This document shows, one piece after another, positions 26,525-34,038 of a stretch of 64,000 bases of DNA; the first letter of the stretch is position 1; every line of letters starts with the position of its first letter. The position numbers and the translations under genes are program-made. The stretch comes from Hymenobacter lapidiphilus (GTDB lineage: Bacteria > Bacteroidota > Bacteroidia > Cytophagales > Hymenobacteraceae). The stretch is taken from assembly GCF_003417065.2 (NCBI RefSeq), contig NZ_QVLT01000012.1, forward strand, positions 62,001-126,000, in the 5' to 3' direction. Below the pieces are notes generated by a model. It did not search any database and was not told the DNA's origin. It saw nothing but the letters and a program-made list of their open reading frames with translations.

Positions 26525-27147
26525 GCTGCGCCCTCAGCCCGGTCGGACTACTGCTAACGGTGCTGCTGGCGGCGGGCTGCTCCGACCAGCAGCCCGCCGC
26601 CAACACGGCCCCGCCCGGCCAGCCCCTCACCGGCACCGGCAACGCGCCGGTTGGGTCGGTCCCGCCGGCCAGCTCGGCTCCCGCTGCCCCCTCCCCCCGC
26701 CCCGATCAGGGCCAGAAGCTCACCGGCCAGGTTAGCGACTTATCTGGCGCGGCCAGTGAGTTGGGCGGCAAAATGACCGATATGGGTCTGGTTATCAACT
26801 TCGATACCGATATGCTCTTCGACTTCGACAAAGCCGACATCAAGCCCGGCGCGCTACCCAAGCTGGAAAAGCTGGCCGAAGTAGTGAAACAGTACACCAA
26901 GAGCCGCGTCGTCATCAACGGCTACACCGATGCCAAAGGCGACGATGCCTACAACCGCATCCTCTCGCAGCGCCGCGCCCAGGCCATTGCCGATTGGCTT
27001 AGCCAGCACCAAGCCGGTACCGCCGGCCAGCTCCAGGTGCAGGGCTTCGGCGAAACCAACCCCATCGCCCCCAACACCAATCCCGACGGCTCCGACAACC
27101 CCGAAGGCCGCCAGCAAAACCGCCGCGTAGAGGTCATCATCTCGTAG
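26521..27147 (+). CDS. OmpA-family lipoprotein
   Basis: A 208-residue protein that starts with a lipobox signal peptide (LLAAGC, about residue 20) and a long Pro/Ala linker. The C-terminal OmpA domain (about residues 85-208) binds peptidoglycan. It has DTDMLFDFDKADIKPGA, VVINGYTDAKG, RRAQAIADWL and the final NRRVEVII motif. It anchors the outer membrane to the wall. The short overlap with the preceding lipoprotein gene suggests an operon. Confidence 0.92.
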   Translation: MSCALSPVGLLLTVLLAAGCSDQQPAANTAPPGQPLTGTGNAPVGSVPPASSAPAAPSPRPDQGQKLTGQVSDLSGAASELGGKMTDMGLVINFDTDMLFDFDKADIKPGALPKLEKLAEVVKQYTKSRVVINGYTDAKGDDAYNRILSQRRAQAIADWLSQHQAGTAGQLQVQGFGETNPIAPNTNPDGSDNPEGRQQNRRVEVIIS

Positions 27148-27162
27148 CGCAGCAACCCGCCC

Positions 27163-27208
27163 AACAGGGCGCCCTGCTATGCCCGTCATAGCAGGCGCCC
27201 TGTTTGAT
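27163..27208 (+). terminator. Terminator after the OmpA-like gene
   Basis: AACAGGGCGCC and GGCGCCCTGTT arms with one bulge, extended by TGCTATG and CATAGCA. It follows the stop by 16 nt; a short T-rich tail is present. Confidence 0.65.
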
Positions 27209-27316
27209 TTCCAGAGGACTGCCATGCTGCCGTTTAAGTAGCACTCGGTTGTTTTACCGATATGCCAGCGCCCGGCAGAGCTACCGAAAGCTGACCAAAG
27301 TATTCCGCTCCGCTGC

Positions 27317-27419
27317 CAGATGGAGCGCAATGGTCTGGGGCCAATTTGGCTTTGTTCGCGGGGTATTAACTCCCCTGCGGCAACACGCGCTACAGCGTAA
27401 CGCAGGTGTCGGTAATGGC
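27317..27419. repeat. Dispersed imperfect repeat, copy B
   Basis: Related to 23033-23140. It lies in the 329-bp gap between the OmpA-like gene and pncB, which otherwise holds only the terminator at its start. Confidence 0.55.
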
Positions 27420-27476
27420 ATCGAGGTCATTCCACAGGCCCCCGAAATGTTGCGGGCGCACCCGCGGGCAGGCAGC

Positions 27477-28967
27477 TTATGCCTCTTCCAACCCGCGCTT
27501 TTCCAGAATCAGGCGGTTGCGGTAGTCGTAGAGGGTTTCTTCGAGGCCCACGGGGTACGTGTGGGGATTGAGGAAGCGGCGGATGCTGGGGTCGAGGGCC
27601 AGCACTTCGCGGTGGGCGCGGGTGCGGCTTTCATCCAGCGTCGGCAGCGGCTGCACCAGCTGGCCCCGCCGAAACACGGGCTCCAGCAGCTCGCGCGAGG
27701 GCGTGTCGGGCCGCACCACGCGGCGGCGGGAGGCGTCGAGCGGGTCGATGATGGTGAGCGGGCCGTCCGTCAGCGGCTCGGCCGTGTTGTAGAGCATGTC
27801 GGCGCGGGGCTGGCCCTTATCGGTTTGGTAGCGGCGCACCTGCAGAATGCCGGGGATGCTGGTTTTGGCCAGTTGCTCGCTGAGCTTGATAGTGAAATCC
27901 CAGCCCGAGTCATCAGCCTTACGCAATGCGGCCAGCTTGTACACCCCTCCCAGCGCCGGCTGGTCGTAGGCCGTTACGAGCTGCGTGCCGATGCCCCAGG
28001 TATCAATCTTCGCCCCCTGCGACTTAAGGCTGATAATCAGGTTTTCCTCCAGGTCGTTGCTGGCCACGATGCGCACGTTGGGGAAGCCGGCCTCATTCAG
28101 CAGCTCCCGCGCCTCGCGGCTCAGGTAGGCCAAATCGCCCGAGTCGAGGCGGATGCCGCCCAGCTCGTGCCCTTCGGCCCGCATGGCGCGGGCCACTTTA
28201 ATAGCCTTGCGCACGCCCTCCAGCGTGTCGTAGGTATCCACCAGAAACACCGAGTCGTCGGGGAAGGCCTTGGCGTAGGCGGTAAAGGCCGTTTCCTCAT
28301 CCTCGAACGCCATTACCCAGCTGTGGGCGTGCGTGCCCTTCACCGGAATGCCAAACCGCTGGCCCGCCAGCACGTTGCTGGTGGCATCAACCCCGCCCAG
28401 ATAGGCGGCCCGGCTCGCCGAAAGGCCCCCGTCGGTGCCCTGGGCGCGGCGCAAACCGAACTCCAGCACCGTATCGGAGCCGGCGGCCTCGCAGATGCGG
28501 GCGGCCTTGGTGGCAATCAGCGTCTGGAAGTTGACGAGCGTGAGCAGGGCCGTTTCGATCAGCTGGGCCTGCAGCAGCGGCCCGCGCACCCGAATCAGTG
28601 GCTCGTTGGCGAAGGCCACCGTACCCTCGGGCATGGCGTCCACGTCGCAGCTGAATTCCATAGTCCGCAGGTACTCCAGGAACTCCGGCGGAAACAGGGG
28701 TGTGCCCTTCGCCCCCTGCAGGCTGGCCAGGTAGCGCAGGTCGTCGTCGGAAAACTTCAGGTTTTCGAGGAAGTCAGCCACGTAGGCCAGGCCGGCGGCC
28801 ACGGCGTAGCCCCCCTTGAACGGCGGACGGCGGAAGTAGAGGTGAAATACGGCTTCACGGTCCTGCAGGCCCTGCTGCCAATAGCCGTAGGCCATCGTGA
28901 GCTGGTATAAGTCGGTGAGCAGGCTGAGCGAGGGCGTGTAGAGGCCCGAAAGGGGAGCTGGGTTCAT
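27477..28967 (-). CDS. pncB: Nicotinate phosphoribosyltransferase
   Basis: A 496-residue enzyme that joins nicotinate to PRPP, the entry step of the NAD salvage pathway. It begins with the family's LLTDLYQLTMAYGYW. The GTHAHSW motif holds the catalytic histidine, and the GIRLDSGDLAYLS and NDLEENLI stretches are typical of the family. Length matches the Bacteroidota and eukaryotic form rather than the 400-residue E. coli PncB. The ATG at 28967 is the first plausible start. It stands alone and is divergent from the DUF1345 gene. Confidence 0.95.
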   Translation of the reverse strand: MNPAPLSGLYTPSLSLLTDLYQLTMAYGYWQQGLQDREAVFHLYFRRPPFKGGYAVAAGLAYVADFLENLKFSDDDLRYLASLQGAKGTPLFPPEFLEYLRTMEFSCDVDAMPEGTVAFANEPLIRVRGPLLQAQLIETALLTLVNFQTLIATKAARICEAAGSDTVLEFGLRRAQGTDGGLSASRAAYLGGVDATSNVLAGQRFGIPVKGTHAHSWVMAFEDEETAFTAYAKAFPDDSVFLVDTYDTLEGVRKAIKVARAMRAEGHELGGIRLDSGDLAYLSREARELLNEAGFPNVRIVASNDLEENLIISLKSQGAKIDTWGIGTQLVTAYDQPALGGVYKLAALRKADDSGWDFTIKLSEQLAKTSIPGILQVRRYQTDKGQPRADMLYNTAEPLTDGPLTIIDPLDASRRRVVRPDTPSRELLEPVFRRGQLVQPLPTLDESRTRAHREVLALDPSIRRFLNPHTYPVGLEETLYDYRNRLILEKRGLEEA

Positions 28968-29025
28968 GCAAACGATAGATTGGATGCCGTAGCTTACGCA
29001 GAAAAATCTGTTTAGCCGATTTTCT

Positions 29026-29718
29026 ATGTTGCAACCGTCCGCCAGCGCCCCTTCCTCTGTGCTCCGGCTGCTGGAGCAGCTGCCGGCCTGGCAGCGCCTG
29101 TCGCTGGGCTTGCTGCCGGCCGCCCTGGCCTACTTGCTGCTACCGGCGGGTTGGCCGGCGCTGCTGTATTTGTTGGCCGTCTGGGACGTGTTTGCTTTGT
29201 TCACGCTGCTGGTCGCCGCCGCCATCATCCTAACCGCCGATGTGGACCAGCTGCGCCGCCTGGCCAGCCGCGAAGACCCCGGCCGGGCCATTTCGCTCGG
29301 GGCGGTGGTGCTGCTGGCCGGCACCAGCCTGCTGGCAGTGGGCCAGCTGCTGGCCGTGGGCCGCGAGGCCGACCCGGCCGGGGCCTTGCGGCCCGAGGTA
29401 GTGGTGGGGGCAGTGGCCGTGCTGGCGGCCTGGCTGCTGGTGCACACGCTGTTCACGCTACGCTACGCCCACGTGTTTTACGGTAGCGGCAGCAGCCGGC
29501 CGGTTGGCGGGCTGCAGTTTCCGGGCGACGAGCCCGAGCCCGACTACCTCGATTTCGCCTACTTCGCCTTCGTGATTGGCATGACGGCCCAGACCTCCGA
29601 TGTGGGCATTACCAGCCGGCAGATGCGGCGGCTGGCACTGCTGCACGGTTTGGTGGCTTTCGGCTTCAATACGGCCGTGGTGGCGCTGGCCATCAACGGG
29701 CTGGCCGGCCTGCTCTGA
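29026..29718 (+). CDS. DUF1345 membrane protein
   Basis: A 230-residue inner-membrane protein with about five to six helices. The conserved DUF1345 core is visible: RYAHVFY and EPDYLDFAYFAFVIGMTAQT, followed by DVGITSR. The function of the family is not known. The ATG at 29026 begins in the middle of a short AT-rich leader. It is followed by a response regulator gene on the same strand after a 91-bp gap. Confidence 0.9.
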   Translation: MLQPSASAPSSVLRLLEQLPAWQRLSLGLLPAALAYLLLPAGWPALLYLLAVWDVFALFTLLVAAAIILTADVDQLRRLASREDPGRAISLGAVVLLAGTSLLAVGQLLAVGREADPAGALRPEVVVGAVAVLAAWLLVHTLFTLRYAHVFYGSGSSRPVGGLQFPGDEPEPDYLDFAYFAFVIGMTAQTSDVGITSRQMRRLALLHGLVAFGFNTAVVALAINGLAGLL

Positions 29719-29809
29719 GCCGCCCGGTCGATTGCCAGCGGACCTGGTAAATACTATATTGTACCCACCGCACCTCCCCTTCCTGCCTCCTGCCTCCTGC
29801 CCCGCAACG

Positions 29810-30496
29810 ATGATTCGAATTCTACTCGCCGACGACCACACCATTCTGCGCGACGGTATCAGGGCGCTGCTGTCCCGCGAGGCGGACATGCAGGTGGTGG
29901 GCGAGGCGGCCAACGGCCAGGCCCTGCTGGAGCTGCTGGCCCACACCCCCGCCGACCTGGTGCTGCTCGACATCAACATGCCCGTGCTCGACGGCTTTGC
30001 GGTGATGCCGCTGCTGCGCCGGCAGTTTCCGCAACTGCGGGTGCTGGTGCTCTCCATGCTCGACCACGAAAACTACGTGCACCGCATGCTCGAAGCCGGG
30101 GCCCTGGGCTACGTGCTCAAGAATGCCGACAGCACCGAAATCATCCACGCCATCCGCACGGTGGCCGCCAACCAGCCTTTTCTGTGCACCGAAATCGGGC
30201 TGGGCCTGCTGCGCCGCCTAGTGGAGCGCACGCCCGTGCCCGCCCCGCTGGCCGCCATGCCCTACCGCACCCGCAGCGGCTGGCCCATCGCGCCACCCCA
30301 TACCGAGCTTTCGGGCCGCGAGCTAGAGGTGCTGCAGCTCATTGCCGAGGGCCTCACCAACCAGGAAATTGCCGATAAGCTCTTCGCCAGCAAGCGCACC
30401 ATCGAAACCCACCGCCAGAACATCATCGAGAAAACCCAGACCAAAAACACCGCCGCCCTCATCCGCTACGCCATGAGCACGGGGTTGATTGGGTAA
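29810..30496 (+). CDS. LuxR/NarL-type response regulator
   Basis: A 228-residue two-component regulator. The receiver domain has the acidic pair ADDHTILRDG, the phosphoacceptor region LVLLDINMPVLDG and the conserved Lys near GYVLKNAD. The C-terminal LuxR helix-turn-helix reads SGRELEVLQLIAEGLTNQEI, ending with KRTIETHRQNI. The ATG at 29810 gives MIRILLADD; the frame upstream is the DUF1345 gene in another frame. No histidine kinase gene is close, so it is an orphan in this window. Confidence 0.95.
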   Translation: MIRILLADDHTILRDGIRALLSREADMQVVGEAANGQALLELLAHTPADLVLLDINMPVLDGFAVMPLLRRQFPQLRVLVLSMLDHENYVHRMLEAGALGYVLKNADSTEIIHAIRTVAANQPFLCTEIGLGLLRRLVERTPVPAPLAAMPYRTRSGWPIAPPHTELSGRELEVLQLIAEGLTNQEIADKLFASKRTIETHRQNIIEKTQTKNTAALIRYAMSTGLIG

Positions 30497-30531
30497 GAAG
30501 TCCCACCTACTATAGCATTGCCAATTACCTT

Positions 30532-30936
30532 ATGCTTACGCCCCCTCCTCGCAAACCCGCTGTGCTGGCTGGCAACCTGCTTTTTGCCGCAGCTTCACTT
30601 TCTATTATCAGCTTTTTGGCGTTCTGGCCCTTACCCGTCGGCGTGCTGAGTTGGGCCGTTTGGGCAGCCGGTTTCGGATTCTATTTGCTCATCGCCTACG
30701 TTGTTCGGCGGGGAGACACTGGGGCCCGCACCGTTCTGCTGATGGTGATGGGAGCCGTGTTACTCAATCATCTCGTCGACAACGGATTTACACTGCCGCA
30801 ACTGCCGAGTCCGCCACTACATGCCGCCGCGTGGGTGCTGGAAGTACTGCTGCTATTTGGAGCACTAGCGCTGCTCTACCTCCGGCCCCGTTCAGGTTTG
30901 CCTATGCCTACCGACAATGCTACGGTTGAGCCCTGA
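30532..30936 (+). CDS. Small membrane protein
   Basis: A 134-residue protein with three or four hydrophobic helices (LAGNLLFAAASLSIISFLAF, LSWAVWAAGFGFYLLIAYVV, TVLLMVMGAVLLNHLV, LEVLLLFGALALLYL). It has no motif that I recognise. It begins 35 bp after the response regulator gene and may share its transcript. Function unknown. Confidence 0.65.
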   Translation: MLTPPPRKPAVLAGNLLFAAASLSIISFLAFWPLPVGVLSWAVWAAGFGFYLLIAYVVRRGDTGARTVLLMVMGAVLLNHLVDNGFTLPQLPSPPLHAAAWVLEVLLLFGALALLYLRPRSGLPMPTDNATVEP

Positions 30937-30962
30937 GTTTTCCGCATAGCACCGTGGCAAAT

Positions 30963-30996
30963 AAAAAACCGTGTCTGCAAACTGCAAACACGGTTT
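30963..30996 (-). terminator. Terminator after tRNA-Arg
   Basis: AAACCGTGT and ACACGGTTT form a stem with a T-run on the minus strand side. It follows the tRNA-Arg gene immediately. Confidence 0.75.
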
Positions 30997-31000
30997 CAAG

Positions 31001-31072
31001 TAGCCGCGACGGGAATCGAACCCATATCAAGCGTTTAGGAAACGCTCGTTTTATCCATTAAACTACGCAGCC
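31001..31072 (-). tRNA. tRNA-Arg (anticodon CCT)
   Basis: A 72-nt tRNA. The acceptor strands GGCTGCG and CGCGGCT pair with two G-T pairs (1-72 and 4-69). The anticodon loop TTCCTAA gives CCT, and the T loop is GTTCGATT. The discriminator is A. CCA is not encoded. It has a Bacteroidota-type promoter just upstream. Confidence 0.94.
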
Positions 31073-31086
31073 GGGCACCTCGGCTC

Positions 31087-31117
31087 CAAAGGTACGCCGA
31101 AAGCGCAGGCGGGCCAA
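31087..31117 (-). promoter_or_regulatory. Bacteroidota-type promoter for tRNA-Arg
   Basis: On the minus strand, TTG (31117-31115) and TACCTTTG (31094-31087) are separated by 20 nt. The -7 element ends 14 nt before the tRNA 5' end. Confidence 0.65.
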
Positions 31118-31172
31118 ATGGCGCGTATATTCGGCGGGCGGCGTTGTTGCAGCCACCTTTTTCCCAACTATT

Positions 31173-32339
31173 ATGGGCGTACTGGAGGACTTACGGGCCA
31201 GAAGGCGGCGGATTGGCACCGTGGCCACCTCGGCCTTCGACGGGCAGCAGCCAGCGCTGCTGTTCATTCCCGACATCAGCGGCTTCACGCGCTTCATCGA
31301 GCAGTCGGGCAGCCCGCAGGCCCCGTTTCTGGTCGCCGATCTGCTCGAAATCCTCATTGAGGCCAACACCCTGAAGCTGGAAGTAAACGAGATTCAGGGC
31401 GACGCCGTGCTGTTTTACCGGCTCGGCCCGCCTCCTTCGGCCCGCGAGCTGGTGCAGCAGTGCCGCCGTATCTACCTCGATTTCCAGAACTACCTGCTGC
31501 TGGTGGAGCAGGACACCGATTCGGACCTGGCCGCTGCCCTGCGCGAGCTAGTGCTCACGCTTAAAATTGTGGTGCACTACGGCCGCGTGAGCGTGGCCCG
31601 CATTCGGCACCACACCAAGCTGATGGGCCACGACGTGATTGTGGTGCATCGGCTGCTGAAAAACGACATTTCCGGCGCCGAGTACATCCTGCTCACCGAG
31701 GGCTATACGAGCACCCAGCCGCGGGCCGAACTGGCCCGCGCCTTCGCCTGGACGCGCCTGCTGCCCGGCTCCACGCACTACGACTTCCTGGGCCACACAC
31801 CCTACCACTACGCCTACCTCTCGCCGCTGCGGCTGCTGCTAAACGCCCCCTCGCTGCCCGGCTCCACCAGCACCGACGAGCCCATGCCCGGCCACAGCGG
31901 CCGCCTGAAGGTGCGCCGGCCGCTATCTGTACCGGCCGAGTATGCCCTGCGGGTGGTGGGGGCGCTGCGCCTGCGCCATTGCTGGCTGGCCGGGGCCACG
32001 GCCAGCCGCTTCGATGTGAGCAAGGCCGGCCGGCTGGGCACGAGCTACAAGGTGGCAGTGCTTAATGGCCAGATTGATTTCCAGACCGTGCAGATACTGC
32101 GCGACGATGACGGGCGCTACACGTACGCGGAGAAGATTTCGCACTTCCGCCTCTTTCCCAACGCCCTGCTTTTCTTTCATCTCGAACCCATAACCGACAC
32201 CTCCTGCCTGCTCACGCTGGAGCTGCGCTACGGCCACATTGCCAGCAGCTCGCGCCTCATCCAGTTCGGCCAGCTGCGCCGGCTACACCGCTTCCTGGGC
32301 TGCTCGCTGCGGGGGCTGGCCCGGCTGGTGGCGGGTTAG
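31173..32339 (+). CDS. DUF2652 protein, nucleotide-cyclase-like
   Basis: A 388-residue soluble protein matching DUF2652. It resembles class III nucleotide cyclases in two places: LFIPDISGFTRFI and LEVNEIQGDAVLFY, which hold the two Asp residues that would bind metal. A second half (about 230-388) is beta-rich and of the SRPBCC/START-like type by appearance, with no clear motif. It is convergent with the HD-Pycsar effector gene. Whether it makes a cyclic nucleotide is unproven; I infer this only from the motifs. Confidence 0.8.
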   Translation: MGVLEDLRARRRRIGTVATSAFDGQQPALLFIPDISGFTRFIEQSGSPQAPFLVADLLEILIEANTLKLEVNEIQGDAVLFYRLGPPPSARELVQQCRRIYLDFQNYLLLVEQDTDSDLAAALRELVLTLKIVVHYGRVSVARIRHHTKLMGHDVIVVHRLLKNDISGAEYILLTEGYTSTQPRAELARAFAWTRLLPGSTHYDFLGHTPYHYAYLSPLRLLLNAPSLPGSTSTDEPMPGHSGRLKVRRPLSVPAEYALRVVGALRLRHCWLAGATASRFDVSKAGRLGTSYKVAVLNGQIDFQTVQILRDDDGRYTYAEKISHFRLFPNALLFFHLEPITDTSCLLTLELRYGHIASSSRLIQFGQLRRLHRFLGCSLRGLARLVAG

Positions 32340-32416
32340 ATACTCGGGTTATCGTCGCGTCCAGAGCACCGCGAAAAGCCCGTACAGAGGCCGTTCGCAA
32401 GGCAGCCAACTCTAAA

Positions 32417-32514
32417 CAAAACGTCATGCTGAGCTTGCCGAAGCATCTCTACCGCAGTAGCATAGGATTACTGTTACGGTAGAGATGCTTCGGCAAGCTC
32501 AGCATGACGTTTTG
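32417..32514. repeat. Inverted repeat with 38-bp perfect arms
   Basis: Arms 32417-32454 and 32477-32514 are perfect complements around a 22-nt loop. The start is a CGTCATGCTGAGC core, shared with the repeats at 24890 and 58639. It lies between convergent genes and could act as a bidirectional terminator. Confidence 0.85.
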
Positions 32515-32548
32515 TTGACTTCAGGACTTCCGACAGCTCTTACTTACG

Positions 32549-33790
32549 TTACATCTTGTACAGCAGCGCGATACCGAACGACAGCGCCGTCAGAATCAGG
32601 CCCACCATGAAGATGGTGTAGCTTAGGCGCAGCAGGCGGTATTTGCGGGTGAGCACGTCGCCGAGGTAGTACACGTCGGTTATCATGTTGGTATACACCG
32701 AGTCGCCGGTTTTCATCAGCTCGTACATACCGCCCTGAAAGTCGTCGAGGCTGAGTTTGCTGAAGTTACCGAAGAACAGCAGGTTCACGCGGCGGTTGGT
32801 GGCAATCTGGGGGCTGCGCTTGAGCCACTTGAAGCTCGTTACATCGGGCTGGGCGCACAGGATGGCCGTAATCACCGAGCCCAGGGCCGTGGCCAGCAGA
32901 ATACCCATTGGCACGGCAATAATAGGGTTTTGGAGAACGGTCATATCGGAAAGGGCCGCCGAAGTGCTACCCAGCTTGGCACCGAAGTAGGTGATGATGA
33001 GCGACATGAGCACGGCGTTGAGCGAAATCATCATGCTCGCCTTCTTGTCGGCCATATCCGACAGCTTCATGTGGTTGCTGTACATGGTGCGGAACATTGT
33101 TTCGATGCCCCGCTTGGGCTCGGCGAAGGTACCTTCGGCTTCCTCATCCTTCTTCTTGCGCTTTTTCTCGGTTTTCTTGAGGGCCTTGCGCTGAGCCTTG
33201 ATGTTTTCCTTGAACTGCTCTTCGTAGCGCTTTTTGCCCTCCGACGAGTAGAAGTGGGCGTTGGACAGGAAGTCGAGCTGGCTCTCGGCCCAGTCGGTGT
33301 TGCTGAAGGTACGGCCCAGGGCGGCTTCCCACTCGGCCCGCAGCAACTCCCCGTTGGCAAAGAAATCTTCGCGGCCCATACCGCTCATGTCGGCATCTAC
33401 GAGCAGCTTTTCCAGCGGCGTGCGGCGCTCGGCCTCGCGGTGCGTGGCTTTAACGAGGCTTTGCACCAGCGCCACACGATCGGGCGGGTAGTGCTGGCCG
33501 GCCAGCCACTCGCCCGCCAGCTCGGCGCTCCGGAACTCGTGGCCGTCGTAGGTATCAATGTAGCCCACATCGTGAAACCAGGCGGCCAGCAGCAGCACCT
33601 CCAGGTCGGGAGCCTCCAGGCCGGCGGCCTCGCCCAGGGCTTTGGCCTCCTTCACCACCTGGGCCGTGTGCCGGGGCGAATGGTAAACAAGCTTGGAAGG
33701 CAGTTTTTCTTCGAGCAGGGCCAGCACGTGGGCCTTGGCATTCTTGATAATTTCGGCTTTGGCCGGAGACGGGGTAAGAGCAGTTTCCAT
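32549..33790 (-). CDS. HD-domain protein with C-terminal Pycsar-effector (DUF5706-like) region
   Basis: A 413-residue protein. Residues about 20-190 form an HD phosphohydrolase domain: YHSPRHTAQVV, then AAWFHDVGYID with the HD pair, and later KATHREAE. A basic Lys/Glu linker follows (about 190-225). The C-terminal region has two hydrophobic helices (MMISLNAVLMSLIITYF and IAVPMGILLATALGSVI) and a final one (LSYTIFMVGLILTALSF). This matches the Pycsar effector membrane family (PycTM, DUF5706), which damages the membrane after sensing a cyclic pyrimidine. The ATG at 33790 is preferred to the GTG at 33808. Confidence 0.85.
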   Translation of the reverse strand: METALTPSPAKAEIIKNAKAHVLALLEEKLPSKLVYHSPRHTAQVVKEAKALGEAAGLEAPDLEVLLLAAWFHDVGYIDTYDGHEFRSAELAGEWLAGQHYPPDRVALVQSLVKATHREAERRTPLEKLLVDADMSGMGREDFFANGELLRAEWEAALGRTFSNTDWAESQLDFLSNAHFYSSEGKKRYEEQFKENIKAQRKALKKTEKKRKKKDEEAEGTFAEPKRGIETMFRTMYSNHMKLSDMADKKASMMISLNAVLMSLIITYFGAKLGSTSAALSDMTVLQNPIIAVPMGILLATALGSVITAILCAQPDVTSFKWLKRSPQIATNRRVNLLFFGNFSKLSLDDFQGGMYELMKTGDSVYTNMITDVYYLGDVLTRKYRLLRLSYTIFMVGLILTALSFGIALLYKM

Positions 33791-34038
33791 TGGGAAGAGC
33801 GGGGGCACGAGAAGAGTAAACGGGGGCCGATGGGGCTTACAACGCTATTCGGGCCCGCGAAGTTGGCACACCGGCCCCAACCGTGCTTCCGCGAATTGCG
33901 TAGGGCAGCACAATGGCCTGGGCCGAACGGTATTTATGCCTTGTATTGGGTAAGTTTACGGTCTTTTTTGTTGTTCAGCCTGTAGCCGGCCCCGCCCGCT
34001 GCGCCCCGCCCCCGACTTCGCACTCCCTGTTTTATTGT

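Noticed and set aside
27204..28910. A 568-codon open frame on the plus strand
   Set aside because: It is antisense to pncB, which has clear catalytic motifs.
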